This document shows positions 7,824-15,827 of a stretch of DNA of 17,204 bases, piece after piece. The position numbers were made by a program, and so were the translations under genes. Every line of letters starts with the position of its first letter. Position 1 is the first letter of the stretch. Source of the DNA: Halanaerobiales bacterium. Its GTDB lineage: Bacteria; Bacillota; Halanaerobiia; Halanaerobiales; M55B127. Where the stretch lies: contig JAIPEV010000014.1 of the NCBI GenBank assembly GCA_021736965.1, positions 1 through 17,204 on the forward strand. Direction: 5' to 3'. The notes beneath the pieces were generated by a model. The model had not been told where the DNA came from and ran no database searches. It saw only the letters and a list, made by a program, of their open reading frames with translations.

Positions 7824-9176
7824 CTATCCTACCATTATATCTTCGGTTGGATAATGATAAATTCCCTTTCTTTCTTTTTCTGCAAAAGCTACTGCAAAGG
7901 TTAATGGACCGACTCTACCTGCAAACATAGTGAAAGTAATTAATACTCTTCCTATATCTGATAAAGTAGGAGTTACACCAGTAGATAAACCAACTGTACC
8001 AAAAGCAGACACAGTTTCAAATAAGATGTCTAAAAAAAGTGCATTTTCTGTAATAAGTAAAAATAAGGTTACAAAGATGACTAAACCTGTTGAAATCATT
8101 GCTATTGATATTGCTTTATAGATAACATCTTTTTCTAACTGTCTATTAAAGACCTCCATATCTTTTTTACCGATCATTAAGTTCCAAAGGGTTATAGCCA
8201 TTACACCAAAGGTTGTTGTTTTAATACCTCCACCAGTTGAACCAGGTGAAGCTCCAATAAACATCAAAACTATTATAAAAAATAAGGTTGAACTTCTTAA
8301 AGAACCAGTTGGAACAGTATTAAAACCAGCGGTTCTTGGTGTTACAGATAAAAATAATGAAGAAAGGACTTTATCTCCAAACTTTAAATTACCCATAGTT
8401 TCAGGATTAGTAAATTCGAAACCAAAAATTACTATCATACCAAAGATAATTAAAAATATAGAGATAAATAAAACCATCTTTGTCTGTAAACTTAGATGTT
8501 TAAACTTATTAAAGTTAGATATTTCGATAACTACACCAAAACCAATACCACCCATAATGATTAAAATCATAACTACAAAGTTGATTGTTATATCTCCTGT
8601 AAAACTTTCTAAAGAATTTCCAAATAAGTCAAAACCAGCATTATTAAAGGCTGAAACAGCATGAAAAACAGACAGATAAATAGCATTTATAGTGTTATAT
8701 TCTTTGATTAATCTAAAAAACATAATAAAGGCACCAATACCTTCAAAAAATAAAGTAAAGCCAATTACATATCTGATTAGTCGAACAAGACCAGATATAT
8801 TAAACTGATTTAAGTCTTCTTGAATGATTAATCGTTCTTTTAATGTAATCTTTTTTCCAATAATAAATGCTACTAAAGTTGACATTGTCATTATTCCTAA
8901 ACCACCGATTTGGATTAATAGCATAATTACTATCTGACCAAATACTGTAAAGGCAGAAGCTGTTGTAACTACAATTAATCCAGTAACACAGGTTGCTGAA
9001 GTAGCCGTAAAAAGAGCATTTATAAATCTCATACTTCCTTGTTGAGTAGTAGCTGAAGGTAACATAAGTAATAATGTTCCCGTCAAAATAATAACAAAAT
9101 AACCTGAAACTAATATTTGGGATGTAGACATATCTTCTAAGCCAAAATTAATTTTATCTTTAAGCAAGGCCGACAT
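7824..9176 (-). CDS. ktrB: KtrB-type K+ uptake channel subunit
   Basis: Membrane subunit of a Ktr (SKT family) K+ uptake system, 450 residues with many hydrophobic helices. The four filter loops are visible: TSATCVTGL at 59-67, AFNNAGF at 176-182, TPRTAGFNT at 279-287 and AFGTVGLSTG at 391-400. The glycine-rich intramembrane gate loop (GASPGSTGGG) lies at 308-317. The stop is 25 bases before ktrA. Start: GGAG abuts the ATG at 9176 with no spacer. A TTG three codons in (9167) has a 9-nt spacer and fits better, so the true protein may be 447 residues. It has its own promoter. Confidence 0.94.
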   Translation of the reverse strand: MSALLKDKINFGLEDMSTSQILVSGYFVIILTGTLLLMLPSATTQQGSMRFINALFTATSATCVTGLIVVTTASAFTVFGQIVIMLLIQIGGLGIMTMSTLVAFIIGKKITLKERLIIQEDLNQFNISGLVRLIRYVIGFTLFFEGIGAFIMFFRLIKEYNTINAIYLSVFHAVSAFNNAGFDLFGNSLESFTGDITINFVVMILIIMGGIGFGVVIEISNFNKFKHLSLQTKMVLFISIFLIIFGMIVIFGFEFTNPETMGNLKFGDKVLSSLFLSVTPRTAGFNTVPTGSLRSSTLFFIIVLMFIGASPGSTGGGIKTTTFGVMAITLWNLMIGKKDMEVFNRQLEKDVIYKAISIAMISTGLVIFVTLFLLITENALFLDILFETVSAFGTVGLSTGVTPTLSDIGRVLITFTMFAGRVGPLTFAVAFAEKERKGIYHYPTEDIMVG

Positions 9177-9204
9177 CTCCTTACAATATTTTATATTTAT
9201 GCTA

Positions 9205-9233
9205 ATTATATACTAAAAATAGATAAAAGTAAA
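9205..9233 (-). promoter_or_regulatory. Probable promoter of ktrBA
   Basis: A perfect TATAAT (9205-9210) has a weaker TTTACT (9228-9233) 17 bases upstream. The -35 box overlaps the U-tract of the rubredoxin terminator. It lies about 30 bases before the ktrB start, leaving a short leader with no room for a riboswitch. Confidence 0.6.
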
Positions 9234-9253
9234 AACCGGGTTATTCCCGGTTT
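9233..9253 (-). terminator. Intrinsic terminator of the rubredoxin gene
   Basis: A perfect 8-bp stem, AAACCGGG with CCCGGTTT, has a 5-base loop and is followed on the minus strand by TTACTTTT. It lies 20 bases after the rubredoxin stop and separates that gene from ktrBA. Confidence 0.88.
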
Positions 9254-9272
9254 AAATACTTTTTTTATATGT

Positions 9273-9434
9273 TTATTCATAGGGTTCGAATAAATCTTTT
9301 CCTACACCACATTCAGGACATGTCCAATCTTGTGGTAGTTCTTCAAAAGATGTTCCAGGTTCGATTCCTCCATCTGGATCTCCTTTTTTAGGATCATAAA
9401 TATACATACATACTGTACATTGATACTTTTGCAT
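9273..9434 (-). CDS. Rubredoxin
   Basis: Small cytoplasmic iron-sulfur electron carrier of 53 residues, the normal rubredoxin size. The four Fe ligands are two Cys pairs, CTVC at 6-9 and CPEC at 39-42. Conserved family features around them are also present: YIYDP at 11-15, GDPDGGI at 18-24, PGTSFEELP at 26-34 and DWTCPECG at 36-43. GGGGG precedes the ATG by 6 nt. It is a single-gene unit with its own near-consensus promoter and terminator. In anaerobes rubredoxin often feeds oxygen- and superoxide-detoxifying enzymes; its partner is not in the window. It appears unrelated to the transport genes on either side. Confidence 0.97.
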   Translation of the reverse strand: MQKYQCTVCMYIYDPKKGDPDGGIEPGTSFEELPQDWTCPECGVGKDLFEPYE

Positions 9435-9465
9435 AGTAATCCCCCTTTTTTATTTGATTGATTTA

Positions 9466-9493
9466 ATTATAACATAAACTGTATTTGTGTCAA
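9466..9493 (-). promoter_or_regulatory. Strong sigma-A-type promoter of rubredoxin
   Basis: Consensus TTGACA (9488-9493) and TATAAT (9466-9471) are 16 bases apart, with a TG extended -10 element one base before TATAAT. It is the best promoter match seen in the window. It starts 15 bases upstream of the clc stop position, so the -35 box lies just beyond the clc gene end. Confidence 0.85.
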
Positions 9494-9507
9494 TAATTGT
9501 TAATAAT

Positions 9508-10761
9508 TTACAGATGTTGATCCATCAGATCTGGAGAAAAAATACTTTTCACATTGCTTAAATTCAATAAAATATAAGGAATAAATGATACGAGGATCAA
9601 TGGGATAATTAAATCTGGAATATAAAAGAACTCTAAGATGAGTATTATACTTGTAATTGGAGCTTTAATTAGACCACTAAAGATACCAACAACTCCACAG
9701 ATAGCCAAAAACATTGGTGTGATTACATAACTGGGTGTTAAAATCACTCCTAAATTTGCTATCAGTAAGCCGGAAAGCAGACCAATAAATATTATAGGAC
9801 CAAATAAACCACCTGAACCACCAGATCCAATTGTAAGACAAGTAACGATAATTTTTAGTATAACTAAGATAAAAATTATTTTGATAGGTGCTTGATAACT
9901 ATTTATATTAAAGATTAAATTACTACCAGTACCCATTATTTGAAGATAAAAATAGCCTATTAAACCAACAACTAAACCACCAATAGCCGGTTTATAATAC
10001 AAGGGGATATCTAGGTTAGAAAACCATTGATCACTTAATAATAATGTCTTATAAAATATCCAACCTATTAATGATATTATAAATGAGAATACAATTATAA
10101 ATATATATTGATTATAAGTTAAACTTCTAATCGATAGACTGAAATTTAAAAAGTAATCATATTCAGGTTTAATTAGATTAAAAAGATAGTAACTTGAAAA
10201 GGCAGATACTGTTGTATAAAAGATATTTTTAATTGACCAGTTTTTATTAATAACTTCTAAGGAAAAAATAATTCCGGCAAAAGGGGCTTGAAAAACTGCA
10301 GCAAAACTGGCAGCTGCACCACAACCTATCAAGGTTTGATATTCCTTTAACTCTAATTTTATTAAACGACCAAATATATCTGTAATACCTGTTGTTAGCT
10401 CTATAATAGGACCGATAAGTCCTACAGAACCACCAGAGATTACTGTTATCGTAGTTGCCAGTCCTTCATATTCTAGGTCACTTTTTGTAAGGCCAGTTTT
10501 TTCAGATTTTATGGTAGATAAAAGTAATGGTACACCATGTCCTTTAGCAGTTAGTGTTCCATAGTGTAATAAAATACCTACCAGAAGACCACCAACAGCC
10601 GGTGTTATAATTATTAATATACTATTAGATAAATACTGTATAGTATCTAATGAAATTTTATCTATTATAAATAAAAACAGATAACTAATTAATGAAGCAG
10701 GAACTCCTGCTAAGATAGCAAAAATTAATAATAAAATGTATTTCTTAAATTTGTTTTTCAT
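9508..10761 (-). CDS. CLC-family anion transporter or channel lacking the gating glutamate
   Basis: Membrane protein of 417 residues with the CLC fold signatures: GHGVP at 74-78 (GSGIP region), GGSVGLIGP at 110-118 (GREGP region) and GSGGSGGLFGP at 312-322 (GIFAP region). A late Tyr (Y396) sits where the anion-coordinating Tyr is expected. The external gating Glu of the GREGP motif is replaced by Ile116 (codon ATC). The site of the internal proton Glu appears to be V170 next to E169, as judged by eye. Loss of both would argue for uncoupled anion conduction or altered selectivity rather than Cl-/H+ exchange; this is inference. No CBS domains follow. Cl- movement would balance charge during K+ uptake. 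GAGGT precedes the ATG. Confidence 0.9.
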   Translation of the reverse strand: MKNKFKKYILLLIFAILAGVPASLISYLFLFIIDKISLDTIQYLSNSILIIITPAVGGLLVGILLHYGTLTAKGHGVPLLLSTIKSEKTGLTKSDLEYEGLATTITVISGGSVGLIGPIIELTTGITDIFGRLIKLELKEYQTLIGCGAAASFAAVFQAPFAGIIFSLEVINKNWSIKNIFYTTVSAFSSYYLFNLIKPEYDYFLNFSLSIRSLTYNQYIFIIVFSFIISLIGWIFYKTLLLSDQWFSNLDIPLYYKPAIGGLVVGLIGYFYLQIMGTGSNLIFNINSYQAPIKIIFILVILKIIVTCLTIGSGGSGGLFGPIIFIGLLSGLLIANLGVILTPSYVITPMFLAICGVVGIFSGLIKAPITSIILILEFFYIPDLIIPLILVSFIPYILLNLSNVKSIFSPDLMDQHL

Positions 10762-10782
10762 CTCAATACCTCATTTTCAATT

Positions 10783-10809
10783 AAAAAAACTTCAACAGCA
10801 AGCTGAAGT
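10783..10809 (-). terminator. Intrinsic terminator after the Trk-MFS operon, just before clc
   Basis: An 8-bp stem (10789-10796 with 10802-10809, one G-U pair) has a 5-base loop and a T-run on the minus strand (10783-10788). It ends only about 20 bases before the clc start, leaving no room for a separate promoter between them. It may therefore act as an attenuator for clc. Confidence 0.85.
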
Positions 10810-10826
10810 CCCTATTATGCCCATAA

Positions 10827-10854
10827 AGTATAATTCAATAAATCGAATTATACT
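10827..10854. other. Second hairpin in the MFS-clc gap
   Basis: A perfect 10-bp inverted repeat (10827-10836 and 10845-10854) with an 8-base loop. It is AT-rich, and each arm contains the TATAAT/ATTATA pair. On the plus strand a T6 run follows two bases later; on the minus strand only TTT follows. It could be an RNA stability element, an additional terminator or a protein site. I cannot assign a role. Confidence 0.5.
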
Positions 10855-10878
10855 CCTTTTTTAATGAAGTATATTATC

Positions 10879-12129
10879 TCAAGTCATTAAACGATTTGAA
10901 TTAGGTAACCTAAATGCGAAAAAAACTGCAATTGATGATAGTAATAATGCAATAAAAAACATTGGCATATATCCAGCAAAATTAACAATAATACCACCGA
11001 TAAAGGGTGCAATTGATGTGGGAATTTTTACCACATTAATTAAACCAGTATAAAAAGACCTCTCTTCTTCTTTTACTGTATCGATCATATAATTAAAAAA
11101 TATCGGCCAACCGTTTGCGAAAAAACCTAAGATGAAAAATAATAAAGAGTATGTAATCAATATATATTTACCCAAAAATAGTCCAGTAAAAATTGCAATC
11201 AAAGGAATCATAAATGTACATATTGAATAAATTCTAGCTGAGATATAATGGCCATATTTATCACCAATTATACCATAAAGTAACCCTCCAATGATCTTAC
11301 CAACTGTCTGGATTATGATCAAGATCCCTACAGTGTTGTCTTCTATGTAAAAGACATTTTTAGCATATATGATATAAAATGGAAGACTAATTGTACTTAA
11401 CATGCTAAATCCAAGTACTACCATTGATCTTGTAAAAGCATTATTATTTTCAAAATAATACTTAATATTTTTTATTAAATCGATCATTTTATCTTTTTCT
11501 CTTATTTGACTGGGTTGTTCTTTAATACCAAAAAAGAAAAAAATTGAAGTTGTATATAAAAAGCCACCAATCATAATAATAATCCCATAGTTTATCGGGA
11601 AATCAACTGTTTGTAAAGCAAGGAGCCATTTGATTATAAAACTAGCAAAAATAGCAATACAACCAGAAATTATCTGTCTGGCTGAAAAGAATCTACCTCG
11701 CTGATAAGGATTAATTGATTTACCAATTACATCAACCCAGGCAGTTGATAAACCACCATCTCCAGACCAAAACAAAAATTGAATTATAAGTATAAAAAGT
11801 CCTACTATTAACTCATTTTCTTGTTTGAAAAATATCAAATATAAACCCAATATCCAGATGGGTAGTCTGGATATAGTACTTAAAACAATTAAGAACTTCT
11901 TTTTAAACTTCAATGTCCTATTATAGTTTCCAGAAATTAACGAAAAAAACCCAGAACCAAGATATCTAACCATAGAGAGGGCACCAACAAGAAAGGTTGA
12001 ACCTGTTAATTTTTCCATAAGTAGTGGTAGTATTGTTGTAGGATCAAAGAAAATAAATCCTACATCAACTAATATACCTTCTAGTATTAAGTATATATAA
12101 TTTTTTTTGTAATATATATCTTTATCCAT
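10879..12129 (-). CDS. MFS transporter of unknown substrate
   Basis: Polytopic membrane protein of 416 residues with about twelve hydrophobic segments. The major-facilitator loop motif appears as GDKYGHYISAR at 289-299, and a cytoplasmic loop near 131-152 contains NPYQRGRFFSAR. No motif identifies the substrate. It is the last gene of the operon, starting 24 bases after trkH with GGAG 7 nt before its ATG, and is followed by a terminator. Co-transcription with trkH suggests a role in osmotic or ion stress (for example solute or drug export), but this is a guess from context only. Confidence 0.85.
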   Translation of the reverse strand: MDKDIYYKKNYIYLILEGILVDVGFIFFDPTTILPLLMEKLTGSTFLVGALSMVRYLGSGFFSLISGNYNRTLKFKKKFLIVLSTISRLPIWILGLYLIFFKQENELIVGLFILIIQFLFWSGDGGLSTAWVDVIGKSINPYQRGRFFSARQIISGCIAIFASFIIKWLLALQTVDFPINYGIIIMIGGFLYTTSIFFFFGIKEQPSQIREKDKMIDLIKNIKYYFENNNAFTRSMVVLGFSMLSTISLPFYIIYAKNVFYIEDNTVGILIIIQTVGKIIGGLLYGIIGDKYGHYISARIYSICTFMIPLIAIFTGLFLGKYILITYSLLFFILGFFANGWPIFFNYMIDTVKEEERSFYTGLINVVKIPTSIAPFIGGIIVNFAGYMPMFFIALLLSSIAVFFAFRLPNSNRLMT

Positions 12130-12153
12130 ATAATTACTCCATTAATCTCATTA

Positions 12154-13635
12154 TTATTTGCTTGAATAGATATAATTAATATCTTTAAAGATCTTAATTA
12201 TTGCAAAAAAGATAACAAAAAATTCTAATCTACCTAAAAACATACCAAGGGTTTCAGTCCAAAGTATTATTGGAGGTGCATCTACGGCTGTAATTCCGAT
12301 TGATAATCCTACAGTTCCTAAAGCTGAAGCAAACTCAAACATCGAGTCTGATATGCTATAACCCTGGCTTAAAAATATTAATACACCTAAAAAGTAAGTA
12401 AATATATATAATACAACATAGTTAGCAGCTTCCATTACAAAGTTTGACTTAATATCTAATTTTGTTTCACCTCTCCAGATGTAGTTCTTTTTAACTACAT
12501 CAGCCGGTAAGAAATAACCCTTTATCTCCCAGATTATTGACTTAAAGATTAAATAAATTCTATAAAGCTTTATACCACCTGCTGTTGACCCAGTTCCTCC
12601 TCCAATTAACATCAGGATAATTATAGAAAATGTACCAAATGCATTCCAGGTATTAAAAGTATCAAGTGAAAAACCAGTTGTCGATATTGCTGTAATAGTT
12701 TCAAATATTGATCTTCTCGTTATAGCTGGTAATGAGCTATAAAGTTTATTAACTGAAAAAAAGATTAATATTGGAATAAAAATAGAATTTAAGATAAGTA
12801 ATAATCTAATTTCTCCATTTTTGAAAAATATTTTAAACTTACCCTTTAGTAAAGCAAAATGAGTAGCAAAATTGGTTGTTCCTAATAACATTAAGATCCA
12901 GGTAACAACTTCAATTGATAAACTATTATAATGACCAATTGAATCAACTTGTGTTGAGAAACCACCTGTAGATAAAGCTGCTAAAGAGTGATTAAAGGCA
13001 TCAAATAAACTCATTCCAGTTAATACATATAAGAGGATACCAGCAACTGTATAGCCAGTATAGATATACATAATAGCCTTTGTAGATCTTTTTACATGTG
13101 GTAGTAGCTGATCACTTCTGCCTTCAGCTTTATATAATCCAAAACCATAAGGGTGTAATACTGAGGACATCATAACAACAACTAAACCTGCTCCCCCAAA
13201 AAACTGCATTATTGATCGCCAGAGTAAGATAAGTTTTGGTGCAGTAGTTACATCTACAACAGACAGTCCAGTTGTAGTCCATCCACTCATCGATTCAAAA
13301 ATAGCTTGAGTAAAGTTTAACATTCCTATTAGCATAAAAGGAAGAGCCGATGATATAACGGCAATTAACCAGGAAATTAAAACAATAATACCTCCTTCTT
13401 TTAAAGAAAGAGATACTTCTTCTCTATTATGTTTAGTATATTTCCAAAAAATATAACCAATAATAAACAAGAAAATAGAAGGTATTAAAAATGAATAACT
13501 GTATTTAATTTCTTCAGGATAGAAAGGCAAACTAAGTAATGGCAGTAATAAAAAAGCAGAAGCAGCCATTGTTAATATACCTATGTATTTTATTATTAAC
13601 TGGTATCTTTCTTTAAGGATATTAATATATCTCAT
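12154..13635 (-). CDS. trkH: TrkH-type K+ uptake membrane subunit
   Basis: K+-translocating channel subunit of a Trk system, 493 residues, the usual TrkH length and longer than the KtrB protein in this window. Four filter regions are visible: TTTGLS at 120-125, STGGFST at 222-228, STTGFS at 318-323 and ALGTVGLS at 438-445, with the gate loop GGGTGSTAGG at 345-354. In the family it is gated by a ring of cytoplasmic RCK (TrkA) proteins; here two RCK genes lie directly upstream, the nearer ending 12 bases before it. Its ribosome site (GGTG) is weak, which suggests coupling to the upstream gene. Confidence 0.95.
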   Translation of the reverse strand: MRYINILKERYQLIIKYIGILTMAASAFLLLPLLSLPFYPEEIKYSYSFLIPSIFLFIIGYIFWKYTKHNREEVSLSLKEGGIIVLISWLIAVISSALPFMLIGMLNFTQAIFESMSGWTTTGLSVVDVTTAPKLILLWRSIMQFFGGAGLVVVMMSSVLHPYGFGLYKAEGRSDQLLPHVKRSTKAIMYIYTGYTVAGILLYVLTGMSLFDAFNHSLAALSTGGFSTQVDSIGHYNSLSIEVVTWILMLLGTTNFATHFALLKGKFKIFFKNGEIRLLLILNSIFIPILIFFSVNKLYSSLPAITRRSIFETITAISTTGFSLDTFNTWNAFGTFSIIILMLIGGGTGSTAGGIKLYRIYLIFKSIIWEIKGYFLPADVVKKNYIWRGETKLDIKSNFVMEAANYVVLYIFTYFLGVLIFLSQGYSISDSMFEFASALGTVGLSIGITAVDAPPIILWTETLGMFLGRLEFFVIFFAIIKIFKDINYIYSSK

Positions 13636-13647
13636 ATTTACACCGTC

Positions 13648-14307
13648 CTATTCTCCAATTAGTACATTATATGCTTCAGCCTGTTTTTCTGGTAATGTTA
13701 TTATTAAAGCTTTATCACCTTCTAAAAGTTTAGTATCTCCTTTAGGAATAAGTACCTGATCATCTCTAATAATACAGCCAAATACTATATCGTGAGGCAG
13801 ATCAATTTCTTTTAATGATTTGCCTAAAACTGGAGAATTTGATTGAAGAATTATCTGAGAAATATTTAGCCGTCCCTCTTCAATAGAAATTAAATTACTC
13901 ACATTAGAAACTTCTACTCTTTGTTCTATTAATATAGAAATTAATTTTGTAGTATTAAATACAGTTTCTACGCCTAATTTTTTAAAAATTTGTTCATTAT
14001 CCGGATTATTGATAACGGAAAAAGTTTTAGGAATTTGAAAGTGATTTTTTGCAACTTGACAGATGAATAGATTATTAGGATCATTATCAGTTAAAGCTAA
14101 TATTATATCAGCTTTCATAGCACCTGCTTGTTTTAGAGAATATGGATTAGTACCATCACCTTTTATTACAAGTGCATTTGTCTTGCTTGCTATATAATCA
14201 CAATACTCCTGCTCAGGATTAATTATAGAAACTTCATAACCTTTGGCAATGAATTTTTTTATTAAGTGATAAGTAACCTTACCATCTCCGATAATTATAA
14301 TTCTCAT
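13648..14307 (-). CDS. TrkA-like regulator, RCK_N plus RCK_C
   Basis: Cytoplasmic gating protein of 219 residues, with an RCK_N domain (1-125) and an RCK_C domain (about 136-219). The nucleotide-binding loop is altered to GDGKVT (7-12), the last glycine of GxGxxG being Thr, and the residue at the end of the second strand is N30 instead of Asp/Glu. NAD(H) binding by this subunit may therefore be weak or changed. Its ATG overlaps the stop of the upstream RCK gene by 4 bases, with GGAG 8 nt before it, so both are made together. With the 145-residue partner it would form a split TrkA. E. coli TrkA is one chain with two RCK_N-RCK_C units; here one RCK_C is absent. Confidence 0.92.
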   Translation of the reverse strand: MRIIIIGDGKVTYHLIKKFIAKGYEVSIINPEQEYCDYIASKTNALVIKGDGTNPYSLKQAGAMKADIILALTDNDPNNLFICQVAKNHFQIPKTFSVINNPDNEQIFKKLGVETVFNTTKLISILIEQRVEVSNVSNLISIEEGRLNISQIILQSNSPVLGKSLKEIDLPHDIVFGCIIRDDQVLIPKGDTKLLEGDKALIITLPEKQAEAYNVLIGE

Positions 14308-14741
14308 ATAGTTCTCTCCTCATCAAGGGCTTTTCCTTCTTCTTTTGATAGTTTATCCCTCAGTTTATCAATAAAAAGGTCAGTAGGACTAAGGGTTATG
14401 ATACCTGTATTACGATAGATGACAGATTTTAATGGTTCATTAATTTTAACAATAACTTTTGGAACATCATATAGTTTTTTTGCAATTTGCGAAACCATTG
14501 CATTTACACTGTCAATTTCTGTTGTAATAATCATCAAATCAGCTTTATCTATCTTGGCTTCTAATAGTATTTCTAATTCTGTGGCATCACCATTGACAGT
14601 AAAACCCGTATATTCAGGAGAAAGCAGATTAAAAGATGAGTTTAGCTTATCAACAACAACAACATCTTCACCATTTTTTGATAATAGATCAGCTATAGCA
14701 GATCCAGTCTTACCACAGCCGATAACAACAACATACATCAT
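14304..14741 (-). CDS. TrkA-like regulator, RCK_N domain only
   Basis: Cytoplasmic protein of 145 residues with one RCK_N Rossmann domain (1-125) and a short charged tail, and no RCK_C domain. The dinucleotide motif GCGKTG (8-13) and the acidic D31 are canonical, unlike those of its partner gene, so this is the likely nucleotide-binding half of a mixed gating ring. The start overlaps the preceding response-regulator stop by one base (TAATG). A second ATG follows directly, and GGAG lies 5-8 nt upstream of the pair. This gene joins the signalling part of the operon to the transport part. Confidence 0.92.
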   Translation of the reverse strand: MMYVVVIGCGKTGSAIADLLSKNGEDVVVVDKLNSSFNLLSPEYTGFTVNGDATELEILLEAKIDKADLMIITTEIDSVNAMVSQIAKKLYDVPKVIVKINEPLKSVIYRNTGIITLSPTDLFIDKLRDKLSKEEGKALDEERTI

Positions 14742-15436
14742 TAATTCTCCTCATCTTGATCATCATCTAACTTTATGTCTTTTTTAGAGTATTCAAACTG
14801 GCTAGTTCTTTCTAAATTCTGTTGAGCAGGTTTAAATGATGGATCAATTGCTAAGGCAGCTCTATACTGCTTTTGAGCCTCTAAAGGTTTGTTTTTATAC
14901 TCCATGATGACACCTAATAGATTAAATGCTTCTGGTTTTGAAGTTTCTAAACTGACAGCTTTTTTAATATAAGTTTGACCTTTATCCAGCTCTTGATTAC
15001 TAATACATTTTTTGGCAAAGTTTAAGAAATCTTCATAACTATCTAAATCTTCTTCTTTAATTCCACTTTCTTTTCTTCTAATTACATTTGTGACTATTTC
15101 TTTTATTTCATCTGGTGTAAACGGTTTTCTTAGATAATCAATAGCACCTAACTTCATAGTTTCAACAGCATTATCAACAGAACCAAAACCTGTTATTATA
15201 ATAATATTTGCAGTTTTATCTAAATCTTTTATCTTTTTTAATACATCAATTCCATCTATACCAGGAAGTTTCATATCAAGTAGTATAACATCAAAACTAT
15301 CTTCTTTGAATTTTTCTATTCCATCTTCACCATTTACAGCTGTTGTAACTACATAGTCATTTTCTAAACTCTTTTTCAAGGTAAATCTAATATTTTTTTC
15401 ATCATCTACAATTAAAATTTTCTTCTTTTCACTCAT
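14741..15436 (-). CDS. Response regulator with REC domain and TPR repeats, no DNA-binding domain
   Basis: Cytoplasmic protein of 231 residues. A REC domain (about 5-122) has all key residues: D11 and D12, phospho-acceptor D54, T82 and K104. After a short linker, residues about 135-201 look like two TPR units (the second contains EAFNLLGVIMEY and ALAIDPSFKPA), and the tail is acidic (DDDQDEE). TPR is a protein-binding module, so the output is probably a protein contact rather than transcription. GGGGG lies 8 nt before the ATG. The gene is 13 bases after the single-domain regulator and overlaps the RCK_N gene by one base. The TPR partner is unknown; the RCK proteins are the nearest candidates. 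Confidence 0.9.
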   Translation of the reverse strand: MSEKKKILIVDDEKNIRFTLKKSLENDYVVTTAVNGEDGIEKFKEDSFDVILLDMKLPGIDGIDVLKKIKDLDKTANIIIITGFGSVDNAVETMKLGAIDYLRKPFTPDEIKEIVTNVIRRKESGIKEEDLDSYEDFLNFAKKCISNQELDKGQTYIKKAVSLETSKPEAFNLLGVIMEYKNKPLEAQKQYRAALAIDPSFKPAQQNLERTSQFEYSKKDIKLDDDQDEEN

Positions 15437-15449
15437 TTTGTTTTCCCCC

Positions 15450-15815
15450 TTAACTGTTTAAATGTTTTTTAATAACTTTTAATAAATGATTAGGATCAAC
15501 TGGTTTTGTCAAATATTCATCAGCACCTAAATTATAAGCTTTTTTGATGTCTTCTTCCTCTGCTTTTGCACTCATAATTATGATCTTTAAATCTGCAGTT
15601 TTTTCATTTTTTCTTAATGTTTCACAGACTAAAAATCCATTCATCTTAGGTAATTTAAGATCAAGTAAGATTAAGTTAGGCTCCCATTCCAGGGCAGTTT
15701 CTACACCACTTACTCCATCAGTCTCTGTTTTTAAGTCATAGCCACTATTTTTTAATAATAATGAGACTACCTTCAGTATATTTTTATTGTCTTCAATCAC
15801 TAATATTTTATGCAA
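15450..15815 (-). CDS. Single-domain response regulator (CheY-like)
   Basis: A 121-residue protein consisting only of a REC domain, with acidic pair E8 and D9, phospho-acceptor D52, S82 and K104 all present. No output domain follows. The start is a TTG codon (15815), chosen because AGGAG lies 9 nt upstream and the REC fold begins at once (HKILVIEDN); no ATG is available. The AGGAG overlaps the stop codon of the kinase gene. It may relay phosphate to the REC-TPR protein or bind a target directly. Confidence 0.9.
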   Translation of the reverse strand: MHKILVIEDNKNILKVVSLLLKNSGYDLKTETDGVSGVETALEWEPNLILLDLKLPKMNGFLVCETLRKNEKTADLKIIIMSAKAEEEDIKKAYNLGADEYLTKPVDPNHLLKVIKKHLNS

Positions 15816-15827
15816 TTAGATCAACTC

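Noticed and set aside
10762..10878. Fluoride riboswitch ahead of clc
   Set aside because: None of the conserved crcB-motif blocks could be found, and the gap is filled by two simple inverted repeats.
13648..14741. Split TrkA as a frameshifted single gene
   Set aside because: Each half has its own ribosome site and complete domain ends. The ATGA overlap is a normal coupling junction, and adding or removing a base would not restore the missing RCK_C.
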